From assembly GCA_023426125.1 (NCBI GenBank), contig JAFABI010000103.1:1-64000 (forward strand): DNA of 64,000 bases, written 5' to 3'. The translations under genes and the position numbers were made by a program. Of this stretch, positions 51,761 to 61,214 are shown in pieces. The notes beneath the pieces were generated by a model. That model was not told the DNA's origin. It searched no databases and worked only from the letters and a program-made list of their open reading frames with translations. Position 1 is the first letter of the stretch; every line of letters starts with the position of its first letter. Source of the DNA: Bacillota bacterium (lineage in GTDB: Bacteria; Bacillota; Clostridia; Acetivibrionales; DTU013).

Positions 51761-53611
51761 GTGCGTTTGAAGGAAATCTTCCTTAATCTGGGCATCAAAA
51801 GCAAGATCCTGATTTTTTTTTACTGCATCATCATTATTGTATCTTTAATTTTAGGCTTTTACTCCTATTTGACTTCCGTAAGGTTTGTCATTAATAGGGT
51901 CAGTCAGTCCAACCTCGCCCTGGTTAAGCAGGTCAGTAATAATGTTGAGTTTCTGCAGAACGATATTATGGATATTTCTACGTACCTGTGTCTTGATTCG
52001 GGTGTACAGAGCTTTTTAAAAGCTACAGGCGCAATTCTGGAACCCAACGGCCCGAATCCCAGCGACAGTTTGATCATCAGCCTGAATGAATCCTTAAGGT
52101 TCCTGAATCAGCTTCTGGCTACCAAAAGTTATGTCAGCTGCATTATTCTTTATAACAGGAACGGAGTTCCGGTATTTTTTACGTCGACAGACCTGAGTAT
52201 AGGCAAAGACAGTGTGCTGTCCACGGAGGAAGTAAAAATCTATGAGCAGGCAAGGCAATTGAAAGGCAGCCCGGTTTGGTTCACCATAAACAACAAACAC
52301 CCGCTTTTTATGGAAAAATCCCTTTACCCCAAGATAGCCCTGGGGCGTATCATACGGAACACAAACTCTTCTGCCGAAATTGGCTTTCTGATCATCTGCA
52401 TCAATGAGCAGACGCTGAAAAACATGTATATGGGAAACCTTACCTCCCATGAGGAAGGCATCCTTGTCATTGACAGGAACGATAATGTCATCTCCCAGCA
52501 GCCTGGCCTTCTGCCGGTTGAAGAATATAAGGGTGCAAGAAAAAGAATCCGGGAAAGATATGGAGCCATCGGCAGCGGATACATCACACAGAAATCCAAG
52601 CAAGACGACATTCTTGTTGCTTACAGCGATGTCAATGCAACAGGATGGCAAATTTTCTATTCCATGCCTTTAAATATGGCTACCAAAGAAATACACTCCA
52701 TTAAGGGTTTCACCCTCCTTGTAATCTTCATCTGCGTTCTGCTGACCACTCCTCTGATCATTATGATTTCGTCCTATCTGACCGCGCCCATCAAAAAGTT
52801 GTACAGATCCATGAAAAAGTTCCAGGAAGGAAATTTTGACGAAAAGGTAAACTTCAAATATAACGATGAGATCGGCATCTTAGGGCAGGGCTATGACAAC
52901 ATGGTGGTCAACATCAAACAGCTCATCGATAACAACTATATCCTGCAAATAAAGGAACGGGAAGCAGAGTTGAACGCACTGCAGGCTCAGATAAACCCAC
53001 ATTTCCTGTATAACACCCTTGAAGCCATTCACTGGGAGGCAGTGGAAGCCGGCCAAAACAACATCAGCGAAATGGTTATCAACCTGTCCAGACTCTTCCG
53101 GCTGAGCTTGAACAGAGGAAAAAGCTTCACGCTGGTATCAAAGGAGAGAGACCTTATCGAATACTACCTGAACCTCCAAAAAATGCGGTTGAAGGAAAAG
53201 CTTAATTTCAGAATAAGCATTCGTGAAGGTATCCTCAATTATATTATTCCAAAACTGATATTACAGCCTTTTGTAGAAAACGCAGTCTTGCATGGAATCG
53301 GCAAAAAGGCCTCCGGCGGGAATCTGGAAGTCACCGGCATGCTGTTTGAAAACAAGCTGCTGTTTACCATCCGCGATGATGGCATTGGTATGGATAGCGG
53401 TACCATTGCCGCCCTTTTTAAGGAAAAAGAACAGGGGGATGTAAATACTTCAGAAACACCGGGGGGATATGCCGTTCACAATGTCGATGAACGATTGAAG
53501 CTTTACTATAAGGAAGATTATTCTTTAACGTTCCAGAGCGGTTATGGCTCCGGCACCACGGTTGAGATCGCCATACCTGCCAATAAAGGCTCTGAGGAGG
53601 GATCCCTGTGA
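51761..53611 (+). CDS. YesM-type sensor histidine kinase
   Basis: 616 residues from a GTG (GGGAG about eleven bases upstream); the open frame continues to 51518 through the promoter block. Helix 1 (ILIFFYCIIIIVSLILGFYSYL), a Cache-like extracellular domain (about 40-295), helix 2 (FTLLVIFICVLLTTPLIIMI), HAMP (about 320-370), then the His_kinase domain with the phospho-His in QINPHFLYNTLEAIHWE and the ATP site (ILQPFVENAVLHG; RDDGIGMDSG). It should sense an extracellular sugar or cell-wall state and phosphorylate the adjacent regulator. Confidence 0.93.
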   Translation: MRLKEIFLNLGIKSKILIFFYCIIIIVSLILGFYSYLTSVRFVINRVSQSNLALVKQVSNNVEFLQNDIMDISTYLCLDSGVQSFLKATGAILEPNGPNPSDSLIISLNESLRFLNQLLATKSYVSCIILYNRNGVPVFFTSTDLSIGKDSVLSTEEVKIYEQARQLKGSPVWFTINNKHPLFMEKSLYPKIALGRIIRNTNSSAEIGFLIICINEQTLKNMYMGNLTSHEEGILVIDRNDNVISQQPGLLPVEEYKGARKRIRERYGAIGSGYITQKSKQDDILVAYSDVNATGWQIFYSMPLNMATKEIHSIKGFTLLVIFICVLLTTPLIIMISSYLTAPIKKLYRSMKKFQEGNFDEKVNFKYNDEIGILGQGYDNMVVNIKQLIDNNYILQIKEREAELNALQAQINPHFLYNTLEAIHWEAVEAGQNNISEMVINLSRLFRLSLNRGKSFTLVSKERDLIEYYLNLQKMRLKEKLNFRISIREGILNYIIPKLILQPFVENAVLHGIGKKASGGNLEVTGMLFENKLLFTIRDDGIGMDSGTIAALFKEKEQGDVNTSETPGGYAVHNVDERLKLYYKEDYSLTFQSGYGSGTTVEIAIPANKGSEEGSL

Positions 53612-55203
53612 CAAAACTCATGATCGTCGACGACGAAGAAAAAACAAGAAAGTCCATTCGAAACATTATTGACTGGGAATCAAACGGAATACAGGTCACC
53701 GGTGAAGCCGAAAACGGTGCGGAAGCGCTGGTTCTGCTAAATGCCGCAGTGCCGGATATTATCATTACGGATATCAGGATGCCGGAAATGGATGGCCTTC
53801 AACTGATCGAAAGCTTATCGAAAAAAAATGTGAAAGCAAAAATAATCATCATGAGTGGATACGATGATTTTACCTATGCCCAAAAAGCCATGAAACACGG
53901 GGTTTCCGAGTATCTTCTCAAACCCAGCAGGGCTGGCGAAATCCTTGAAGCCGTCTTAAAAGTCAAAGCTCTGATTGAAAGTGAAAACGCCAAAAAGGAA
54001 ATGTATGACAGACTGAAAGTCCAGTTCCAGGAGAGCCTTCCCCTTCTCAGGGATAAATACCTGAACCGGCTGATCCGTTCAAAAAACAGAAGTATAAAAA
54101 ACCTCAACGAGAAACTGATCCTCTTCAATACCGTTTTGAGCTTTTCCTATGCAGCCGTTGCAGTGATCAGGATCGACAACCTGCTGTCTGTCCGGGAAGA
54201 GTTGGGTAATGAAGATTTTGAGCTGATGAAGTTTGCCGTCAGGAATATTTCGGAAGAGACCATAAGCGCCGGATATCCGTGTGAGATTTTTGAAAACAAC
54301 GATGATGTCATCATCATTTTGAAACTGGAGGAATATCCCGATTTTGCTGATATTCACAAGCTTTTCACCGAACTGAAGAATAACGTGTTCAAATTTCTTC
54401 GCTTAAGCGTATCCATTGCACATGGACGGTTCTATGACAATGCGGATTCATTGTATATGTCCTTCAATGAAGCGGTGAAAACCCTGGAAATAAAATCCTT
54501 CCACGGGAATGGACAAATTCTTGCCTATGAAGATCTCCTGGAGGAAGATGCCGTTGAAATGTCCTATCCGATAACCTGCGAGAAGGAATTGCTGGATTGT
54601 ATAAAGAACAGCAGCGTCCATGAATTCGATTTTTATATTGAAGAATTCTTCATCGCTTTAAAAGTGGAAAGCACATCAAAGGGCAATGTTCTCAAATCGG
54701 TGCTGGCGCTTTTATTTTCCATTTATCATCTGTGCATTGAAATGAACATCAATACCGATGAGACCTTCGGGAATAATTTTTCTATTCTGGAGGATCTTTT
54801 GAAGATGAATAACGTATCCTTAATGAAGGATAAGCTTTTAACCCTGTCCAGGGCAATCGCGCAAAATATTGTCAGCAGGAAATGCAACAACAAGATTCTG
54901 GAGCATGCCATAAAGTATATCCTTGAGAATTATAATAAGGATCTGAGCCGGGAAATTGTAGCCCGTGAAGTATACATTGCACCGGGTTATTTAAGTATGC
55001 TCTTCAAAAATGAAATGGGTACCAGCTTTCTGGAATTTCTGCATAAGGCAAGGATAGAAAAGGCTTGTGAGCTTTTAAAGGGAAGTCTGATGAAGACCTA
55101 TGAAATTGCATCGATCACCGGATATAAGGATGAAAAGTATTTCTTCCAGGTATTTAAAAAATACATCGGCATGACGCCTCTACAGTATAGAGACAGCTTT
55201 TGA
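53608..55203 (+). CDS. YesN-type response regulator with AraC DNA-binding domain
   Basis: 531 residues, starting at a GTG that overlaps the kinase stop (GTGA). Receiver domain (about 1-120) with MIVDDEEKTRKS and phospho-acceptor Asp55 in IIITDIRMPEMDG; a central helical linker of about 300 residues; C-terminal AraC helix-turn-helices (LSREIVAREVYIAPGYLSMLFKNEMG and YEIASITGYKDEKYFFQVFKKYIGMTPLQYR). It probably activates the two promoter blocks at 51545 and 62616. Confidence 0.94.
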   Translation: MTKLMIVDDEEKTRKSIRNIIDWESNGIQVTGEAENGAEALVLLNAAVPDIIITDIRMPEMDGLQLIESLSKKNVKAKIIIMSGYDDFTYAQKAMKHGVSEYLLKPSRAGEILEAVLKVKALIESENAKKEMYDRLKVQFQESLPLLRDKYLNRLIRSKNRSIKNLNEKLILFNTVLSFSYAAVAVIRIDNLLSVREELGNEDFELMKFAVRNISEETISAGYPCEIFENNDDVIIILKLEEYPDFADIHKLFTELKNNVFKFLRLSVSIAHGRFYDNADSLYMSFNEAVKTLEIKSFHGNGQILAYEDLLEEDAVEMSYPITCEKELLDCIKNSSVHEFDFYIEEFFIALKVESTSKGNVLKSVLALLFSIYHLCIEMNINTDETFGNNFSILEDLLKMNNVSLMKDKLLTLSRAIAQNIVSRKCNNKILEHAIKYILENYNKDLSREIVAREVYIAPGYLSMLFKNEMGTSFLEFLHKARIEKACELLKGSLMKTYEIASITGYKDEKYFFQVFKKYIGMTPLQYRDSF

Positions 55204-55205
55204 AA

Positions 55206-55294
55206 ATAAAACTTCCGCTTTTTCTGCAAATGCTGTCTGCAATGGACTGCATTCGCAGAACTTATAGCGGAAGTTCTCTTTTCACCAGTGCTTA
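55206..55294 (+). repeat. Repeat family C copy between convergent genes
   Basis: AACTTCCGCT (55210-55219) pairs with AGCGGAAGTT (55266-55275); inner stem TTCTGC / GCAGAA; apical AATGGACTGCATT; right end TTTTCACCAGTGCTTA. Aligned with the copy at 10283 the arms differ but remain paired. It fills the gap between the response regulator (plus) and the SLH gene (minus) and could act as a terminator in both directions. Confidence 0.85.
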
Positions 55295-55295
55295 T

Positions 55296-57167
55296 CTACC
55301 TGGACATCATGTTGTAAAAGATCTGTGCCATTTGTCCCCGGCTTGATCTGTCCTTTGGCGTCAGCTTGCCATCTGAGCCTGCCACAACGCCATTTTCAAC
55401 AAGGTATCTGACGGCGTCAACCGCCCATGACGAGACGTCCCCGCCGTCGGTAAAGTCGGAAAGCTTTTTGCCGCTGCCTGACGGAAGGTTCTTTAAAACC
55501 TTAAGCGCGTTGTAAAGCAGTGTAAACATTTCTTCTCTTGTAATTTCATTTCCGGGCGCAAACCGGTTATTTCCAACACCACCTGAGATGCCTAACTGCT
55601 TCGCAGCCGCAAGATACCCTGTATAATAGGTGTTTCCTGCGTCTGTGAAGTTGTCTCCGGTCATAGGCACAATGCCGTACGCTCTGCATAAAATGGTGAT
55701 AAACTGTCCTCTGGTAACCACCGCATTGGGCGCAAACAGATCATTACCAACGCCGCTTGTGATTTCACGGGCTGCGATAAAATTTACCGCCGGTGCGAAC
55801 CATTGATTTGTTACATCGGTAAAGCTTACTTTGTTATATCCGATAATGTATTTTGAGAAGTGTCCGAGCACCATTCGCACGCTGCCGTCCTTATAAACTC
55901 CCTGCACTATGGCCAATTGGCCGCTGCCGTCCAGGTAATAGACAACAACTGCATTGGGGTCTTCACCGGCTTTGAGTATGTAGGGTACATCCACGGTGGC
56001 CTTGCCGCCCGCAAAGTCGGATATCGTTGTGTTCCCGCTGGTGATGGTGAAGTCGAACACCGGCCTGTCGCCGATTTCCTGTGCAATCGCAGCCGGGAGT
56101 GCCGCCGACGCAACGACGCTTGCGGATATTTTCACATCCCCCTCTGCCGCATCCGCGATTGCTGAAAGTGCCAAACGGTCAAGGGAAATGCTTGCAACAG
56201 GGTTTGAGATGATAAGGTTTTCGATTCTTCCGTCTGCCAGGGCGTTTATGCCGGCCCTGGGCAGACTGACCTCAACGGTAGTAGCCTCCGCCGGAGCAGT
56301 TATCTTGATTTCAACCTTCGGGGCTGTTCCTGCGGTTTTCGCCGCTGCAACTGCTTGCGCAATGCTGTCTGCAATTGTTTTTTCAGCAACGGTCACGCTT
56401 GCCGTAGTACCTGTGCCGGTCGATGTGACTGTTATTATACCGCCGCCTGTCTGAGGGGGTCCGGGAGTAGGCGTTGCCGACGGTGTGGCTGTGCTGCCGC
56501 CGCTGCCATTGCCGCCTCCGCCGGATGAAGTAGTTGCGGTTACAGTCGGCCCGTTCGTGCTCCAGTTGCCTGCCGCATCTCCCGCCTCAACCTTGAAGGT
56601 ATAAGTCGTACCTGCAGCCAATCCGGTTACGGCATAACTGGTTATATTCCCTGCGATTGTCTGCAGCAAGTTTGATCCGGTATAAATCTTATAATTTGTC
56701 ACTGCGGTATTGTCTTGCGCTGCTGTCCAGGTCAATGTCAACCCTGTTTTGCTTACACCTGATGCCGTAATTGTGCTTCCCGCCGGCCATGTCGGCGCCG
56801 CAGTATCGGAAACAGCCGTATCCGGAGTATAAGTAAATGTGGCGGATACAGGGCTATCAATACCTGTGCCGCCGACAGACACGGTATAGGTTCCTCCCGC
56901 GGTTTCATCCAGGACATAGGTGAACCGGTAGCTCCCATTCGCGCCGCTTGCAGTCTGGTCGACATAATCCGTCCCCCCGGAAGGATTGACAACAAGTACC
57001 GTAACCTGCCGTCCTTGGCCGGAGGATATATTCCCGGTTATCGTTACCGTCTTTGAAGCAGTGTCCACCGATGCAGCTGCCGAAACGGATTCAGCTGCAT
57101 AGGAAGCGGATGGGATTGCCATTAAGAGTAACGATATGATCGCAATCATACTTATTATTTTTTTCAT
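55296..57167 (-). CDS. S-layer homology domain protein with fibronectin III domain
   Basis: 623 residues. Signal peptide (MKKIISMIAIISLLLMAIPSAS, then AYA/AE), an Ig-like region (about 30-115), a fibronectin type III domain (about 125-215: TLTWTAAQDNTAVTNYKIY), a Gly/Thr/Pro linker (about 215-245), a beta-rich region, and three SLH repeats (about 452-620, with FAPNAVVTRGQFITIL, FAPGNEITREEMFTLLYNA and LTPKDRSSRGQMAQIFYN). It should be exported and held on the cell wall by its SLH repeats. Last gene of the unit binding protein-GH3-SLH. Confidence 0.92.
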   Translation of the reverse strand: MKKIISMIAIISLLLMAIPSASYAAESVSAAASVDTASKTVTITGNISSGQGRQVTVLVVNPSGGTDYVDQTASGANGSYRFTYVLDETAGGTYTVSVGGTGIDSPVSATFTYTPDTAVSDTAAPTWPAGSTITASGVSKTGLTLTWTAAQDNTAVTNYKIYTGSNLLQTIAGNITSYAVTGLAAGTTYTFKVEAGDAAGNWSTNGPTVTATTSSGGGGNGSGGSTATPSATPTPGPPQTGGGIITVTSTGTGTTASVTVAEKTIADSIAQAVAAAKTAGTAPKVEIKITAPAEATTVEVSLPRAGINALADGRIENLIISNPVASISLDRLALSAIADAAEGDVKISASVVASAALPAAIAQEIGDRPVFDFTITSGNTTISDFAGGKATVDVPYILKAGEDPNAVVVYYLDGSGQLAIVQGVYKDGSVRMVLGHFSKYIIGYNKVSFTDVTNQWFAPAVNFIAAREITSGVGNDLFAPNAVVTRGQFITILCRAYGIVPMTGDNFTDAGNTYYTGYLAAAKQLGISGGVGNNRFAPGNEITREEMFTLLYNALKVLKNLPSGSGKKLSDFTDGGDVSSWAVDAVRYLVENGVVAGSDGKLTPKDRSSRGQMAQIFYNMMSR

Positions 57168-57226
57168 GATACCCTCCCATTTGGAAACCGGAGCGGCAGT
57201 ACACCTCTCCGGTATTCCATATTCAA

Positions 57227-60200
57227 TTAATCGTTGGGGAATGTAAATGCATTCGAAAGCGGTTGCATTCCACGAATACTATCCCATACAAATACTTTTG
57301 CATAGTAACCGGTTACATCCGACGGTAATACAAATCCGGCGCTGAAGCTATAGGTCTGGCCGGCATTGATTTGCCCATCAAGATAGGATATATTTTTGAA
57401 GGTACCGTCAGGTGCATATAGCGCCACAATGAGGCATGCATTCCCCGGAATCGACATATTGTTTGTAACACTTACGCTGGCCCTTAAATCAGCATTCGCC
57501 GCCAGGTGTGTCAGCATATTTCCGGCCGCGTCCTTAAATACCGGTGTACCAACCGTAAATGGACCGGTGGCTGCTCCACCGTCGACAGATAGCGTGGCTA
57601 ACCGCAAATCAGCTTCTCTGAAGACAATATAGACATCCCGGATACCGGATACATTCGTCACAAAGTTTGCCTCGACATCTGCATATTCCAGTTCAGTTAC
57701 GCCAACCTCCGAGTCGTTCAGATTATATGTGACAGGACCTGTTACCGGCACTTCGGCCACAGCAAGCAACGGTCCGGTCGGCGAATCAAGCCGGAGCTGA
57801 ATATCCCCCGCGGTATCCTTTGAAGCAACCGAAAGAGTAAATTTCGTTGAGCCTGTAAGGTAAACATTTTTAATGCCGGCCCATGCGCCTTTTTCCTTGG
57901 ACATTACCGCATAGAATCCGGAAGTGACATTGTCAGCCTTCAGCGAGTCCATGGTCCCCTGCCTGGAAACCTCACGGTACGTCAAATTGGAAGTGGCAAA
58001 GCTGCTGGCAAATACGTCGACGGGCTTTGTTGCGTCCAGGCTGCCAAAGTCTTCACCGGTGACTGCAGCCTGTCCGGTCATTTTTATATCCTCCGAGGAC
58101 CTGCCTGCTAAGAAAGTATACTGGCCGGTGATGACGGCAAGCTCGGATTTGTTGGTATTCCAGATTGCAAAATCGGAAGGGTCAACCTCTAGTGTGACCG
58201 TCTTTTTTTCGCCGGCAGCAAGCGCCACTTTTTCAAAGGAAACAAGCTGTTTTTTCGGTGCATACCTGCCGTAGGGAGAATCGTTTGCACTGATGTATAA
58301 CTGTACAACCTCTGATGTGTTTACATTGCCTGTATTGGTCACATCCAGCTTGACGTCAAACGCTCCGTCTTCTGCGTTTATTACGCCCGGAACCTGTAAG
58401 CTGCCGTATTCAAAGCTGCTGTAGCTTAACCCGTATCCGAAAGGATAGGTAACCTCCGCATCGGTATACATATAAGTAAGTTTTGTGTCAATGGGGTCGG
58501 AATTGTTAAGCTCAATTTTAAAGGCGGGGTCCAGATCATCCGCCGTCAGGACTTTGCTGCCGGTGGAAGCAATATTCCGCTCAACGCCTTCTCCGATTAC
58601 ATCATCTGTTTTCGAAGGCAGGGCGCTCATATCTGCATACCATGTGCTGGTAAGCCTGCCTGTGGGGGCATAATCTCCAAATAGAACCTGCCCCAGGGCA
58701 TATCCGTCATATTCGCCGGCATACGGCTGGTATACGATACCCGCAACCTTGGGATTCTGCTGAATTTCTTCCATTATGATGGGTGAGCTTGCTTTAAGAA
58801 TGACAATGGTTTTTCCGGGATACTTATCCGCGACATTTTTAACCAGCTCGTACTGCTCTCTTCCGAGGTCCATGTCAATTCGGTCGGAGCCTTCGCCCTG
58901 GCTGTGTCTTGAGGATGCCCCGACGACAACAACCGCATAATCATGACCTGTGCCGACTTCTTCACCGGCTTGCCTGACTACCTCCTCCGTAAAGAGGGAA
59001 CTGTCCGTACGGAATGCTTCCGCGCTTTCCTCAAAGGAAGCAGCTCCGGCTACGCTGCCCAGTTGGGCTGTCTGACCCAGTGCCCCTGTTTCATAGTCAT
59101 TGAGGTTGATATATCTTCCTGAATTGTAATAAAGCGTTTCGAATCCACCGCCAAAGGATGTGGTGTAGGCATTGCTTACATAACGCACACGTCCGTCCGT
59201 CTGATATTCTCTGCGCATAACGCCTGCAGGAGCTGCAGCCGTGGTAAATCCGGACTGCATTTGGGATACTTCAAAGTTGCCCGATGCAGCCGTAGATGCC
59301 GATGCTCCGTTTTGCAGCCACCTGCCGTTTTGTTCCGTAATAGAATTGCCCACAATGCGCAAACTTGCACTGTCTGCCTGTCCCCACGGATAAACTTCAA
59401 AAATCGCCGTATCGTCAGCTATCGTATATACGGCTTCATATACGGCAGTGCTTACCGTAGTGCCGCTGGTTGCCGTAACAACATTATTGGAAGCTACCGT
59501 CAGATATTTGCCGTTATCCGATTTAATGGCAATTTTCTTGCCGCCGGAAGTATAGTCAATTTCTGAAACATCTTTACCTGTTACGGCAGCTATACCGCCA
59601 AGAGGAGATAACCCTGCATTGGGAAGGACAGGGGTGTTTCTTACCGCATAGGTCGTCTTGTACCTGGTATCTGCAAGACCTCCCGCAACGACCAAGTCTG
59701 CGTTCCTGGCCAGCGGCAGTACGCCGCCCTCGTTTTTAAGAAGCACCACGCTCTCCTGGGCCGTTTGAAGTGCTATGTCCTGGTGTTCAGGAGAGTTGTA
59801 GTTGTAAGTTCCTGCGGCTGAAGCGTCACCGGCATTCTGCCAGATTTTGTCCGCAAAGGGGTAATTCTTGGGCAGATTGTTTTCATCCCGTTCATTCAGT
59901 ACACCGTTACGGATAAGGACCAAAACCTGTGCTTTGGCAATTTCCATAAAATCATCGGCCGTAATTCCATATTTATGTGTCAAAACGGCATCGATCAGAG
60001 CAATATGGTTATCATGAATACCCGGATACGTCGTATTCTGCTGGTGACCCCCGGAGGCATCCGCCAACGCCTGCCAGATCATTTGGTCAACACGGTAAGG
60101 AGTATACTTCCTCTCATAACCGTTGCCGTAATAGCCTTGAGCGAACATGGCGGTTTCGGCCCCATTATCATTCAAGGTATATACCCTGTACGGGGAGAGC

Positions 60201-61180
60201 TGTTTTATAAAATTAATCATGGGGGAACTTGCATTCGGAATGCCGTTTGTCCGCCCATAGGAGGTCATCATGGCTGAAAATGCTCCCTCGGAAAAGCCCT
60301 TATAGGTACTGCGCGCCTGATATTCCACGATACCGCGCGCACTGGAATAGTTGCTGCCTACCTGGCGCATCCACTGGGCGGCATAGTCTGAGAAATGCTT
60401 TGTATCAACAAACGCCTTCTGCCAGAAGCCTCCGCTTTCAGGAAGCGTATTTCCGCTTATCCCCTGGGCATTGAGCTTGGACATTACCGATGCAAGATAC
60501 GGGTCCTCCGAATAACTCTCATCGATACGGCCGCTTAGCGGGTTAATGCGGATATCGGTGATAGCCGCGGATATCATGATATTGACCGCGCTCATGTAGT
60601 AGTTGGTTCCGGCCCCGGAGCCGCTGGTAGTATTGTACTGTATACCGTTCAGCTTCTCGTCGCCCATTAGCGCACCTATTTTGTATAACAAATCCTTGTT
60701 CCAGGTCTGTCCCATTCCCACAAGCGAGGGAAGATCGGTGGATACACCCTGCACAGCATCGGTAAACTGCGCTGCTCCGGGCATCCTTTTGCCGGCGTTG
60801 GGATTGGTCCAGGTAACAGCCCGTCCTCTTTTTGCTGCGTCTTCATAGGATTGACTGTATGCTGCACTGTTGCGAAGCTGATAGTCGCCTCGCTGATCCA
60901 TGGCATACCTGATCATACCGTCCAATCCGACATAATCCATATAAACATTCAGATATTGCTCAACATGTGCAGGATTTCCGTCAAACAGCGGCAATCCCTC
61001 ATACGGATCACCCGCAGGTACCGTCTTAAAAACAATGTTCTCCTCCACTGCCAGAGCAGGCGGAGACAGCGGTAATACCGCCGCAGCAACAAAACCGGCA
61101 AGCAGCGCGGATATCATCCTTTTGGAAAAAATCTTCCGTGCTTTTTCCCTTGATATTGCCGTAATTTTCGATAACGCCAT
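57227..61180 (-). CDS. Large exported GH3 glycoside hydrolase with extra domains
   Basis: 1317 residues, about twice a minimal GH3. Signal peptide (about 1-45, ending PPALAVEE), GH3 N-domain (about 80-430) with DTKHFSDYA (substrate His) and nucleophile Asp in YTLNDNGAE, GH3 C-domain (about 480-940) interrupted by a fascin-like beta-trefoil segment (GKKIAIKSDNGKYLTVASNN, about 545-620), a fibronectin III-like domain (about 950-1050), a CBM6-like domain (about 1065-1195) and a C-terminal beta domain. Probably a beta-xylosidase or beta-glucosidase at the cell surface. It sits between binding protein 1 and the SLH protein. Confidence 0.9.
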   Translation of the reverse strand: MALSKITAISREKARKIFSKRMISALLAGFVAAAVLPLSPPALAVEENIVFKTVPAGDPYEGLPLFDGNPAHVEQYLNVYMDYVGLDGMIRYAMDQRGDYQLRNSAAYSQSYEDAAKRGRAVTWTNPNAGKRMPGAAQFTDAVQGVSTDLPSLVGMGQTWNKDLLYKIGALMGDEKLNGIQYNTTSGSGAGTNYYMSAVNIMISAAITDIRINPLSGRIDESYSEDPYLASVMSKLNAQGISGNTLPESGGFWQKAFVDTKHFSDYAAQWMRQVGSNYSSARGIVEYQARSTYKGFSEGAFSAMMTSYGRTNGIPNASSPMINFIKQLSPYRVYTLNDNGAETAMFAQGYYGNGYERKYTPYRVDQMIWQALADASGGHQQNTTYPGIHDNHIALIDAVLTHKYGITADDFMEIAKAQVLVLIRNGVLNERDENNLPKNYPFADKIWQNAGDASAAGTYNYNSPEHQDIALQTAQESVVLLKNEGGVLPLARNADLVVAGGLADTRYKTTYAVRNTPVLPNAGLSPLGGIAAVTGKDVSEIDYTSGGKKIAIKSDNGKYLTVASNNVVTATSGTTVSTAVYEAVYTIADDTAIFEVYPWGQADSASLRIVGNSITEQNGRWLQNGASASTAASGNFEVSQMQSGFTTAAAPAGVMRREYQTDGRVRYVSNAYTTSFGGGFETLYYNSGRYINLNDYETGALGQTAQLGSVAGAASFEESAEAFRTDSSLFTEEVVRQAGEEVGTGHDYAVVVVGASSRHSQGEGSDRIDMDLGREQYELVKNVADKYPGKTIVILKASSPIIMEEIQQNPKVAGIVYQPYAGEYDGYALGQVLFGDYAPTGRLTSTWYADMSALPSKTDDVIGEGVERNIASTGSKVLTADDLDPAFKIELNNSDPIDTKLTYMYTDAEVTYPFGYGLSYSSFEYGSLQVPGVINAEDGAFDVKLDVTNTGNVNTSEVVQLYISANDSPYGRYAPKKQLVSFEKVALAAGEKKTVTLEVDPSDFAIWNTNKSELAVITGQYTFLAGRSSEDIKMTGQAAVTGEDFGSLDATKPVDVFASSFATSNLTYREVSRQGTMDSLKADNVTSGFYAVMSKEKGAWAGIKNVYLTGSTKFTLSVASKDTAGDIQLRLDSPTGPLLAVAEVPVTGPVTYNLNDSEVGVTELEYADVEANFVTNVSGIRDVYIVFREADLRLATLSVDGGAATGPFTVGTPVFKDAAGNMLTHLAANADLRASVSVTNNMSIPGNACLIVALYAPDGTFKNISYLDGQINAGQTYSFSAGFVLPSDVTGYYAKVFVWDSIRGMQPLSNAFTFPND

Positions 61181-61214
61181 AATGATACTTCCTTTCTGAA
61201 TAGTTTTAAAAGCC

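Noticed and set aside
55296..57167. SLH protein as a cellulosome scaffold or anchoring protein
   Set aside because: No cohesin or dockerin motif could be seen; only Ig/FnIII-like and SLH segments are present.
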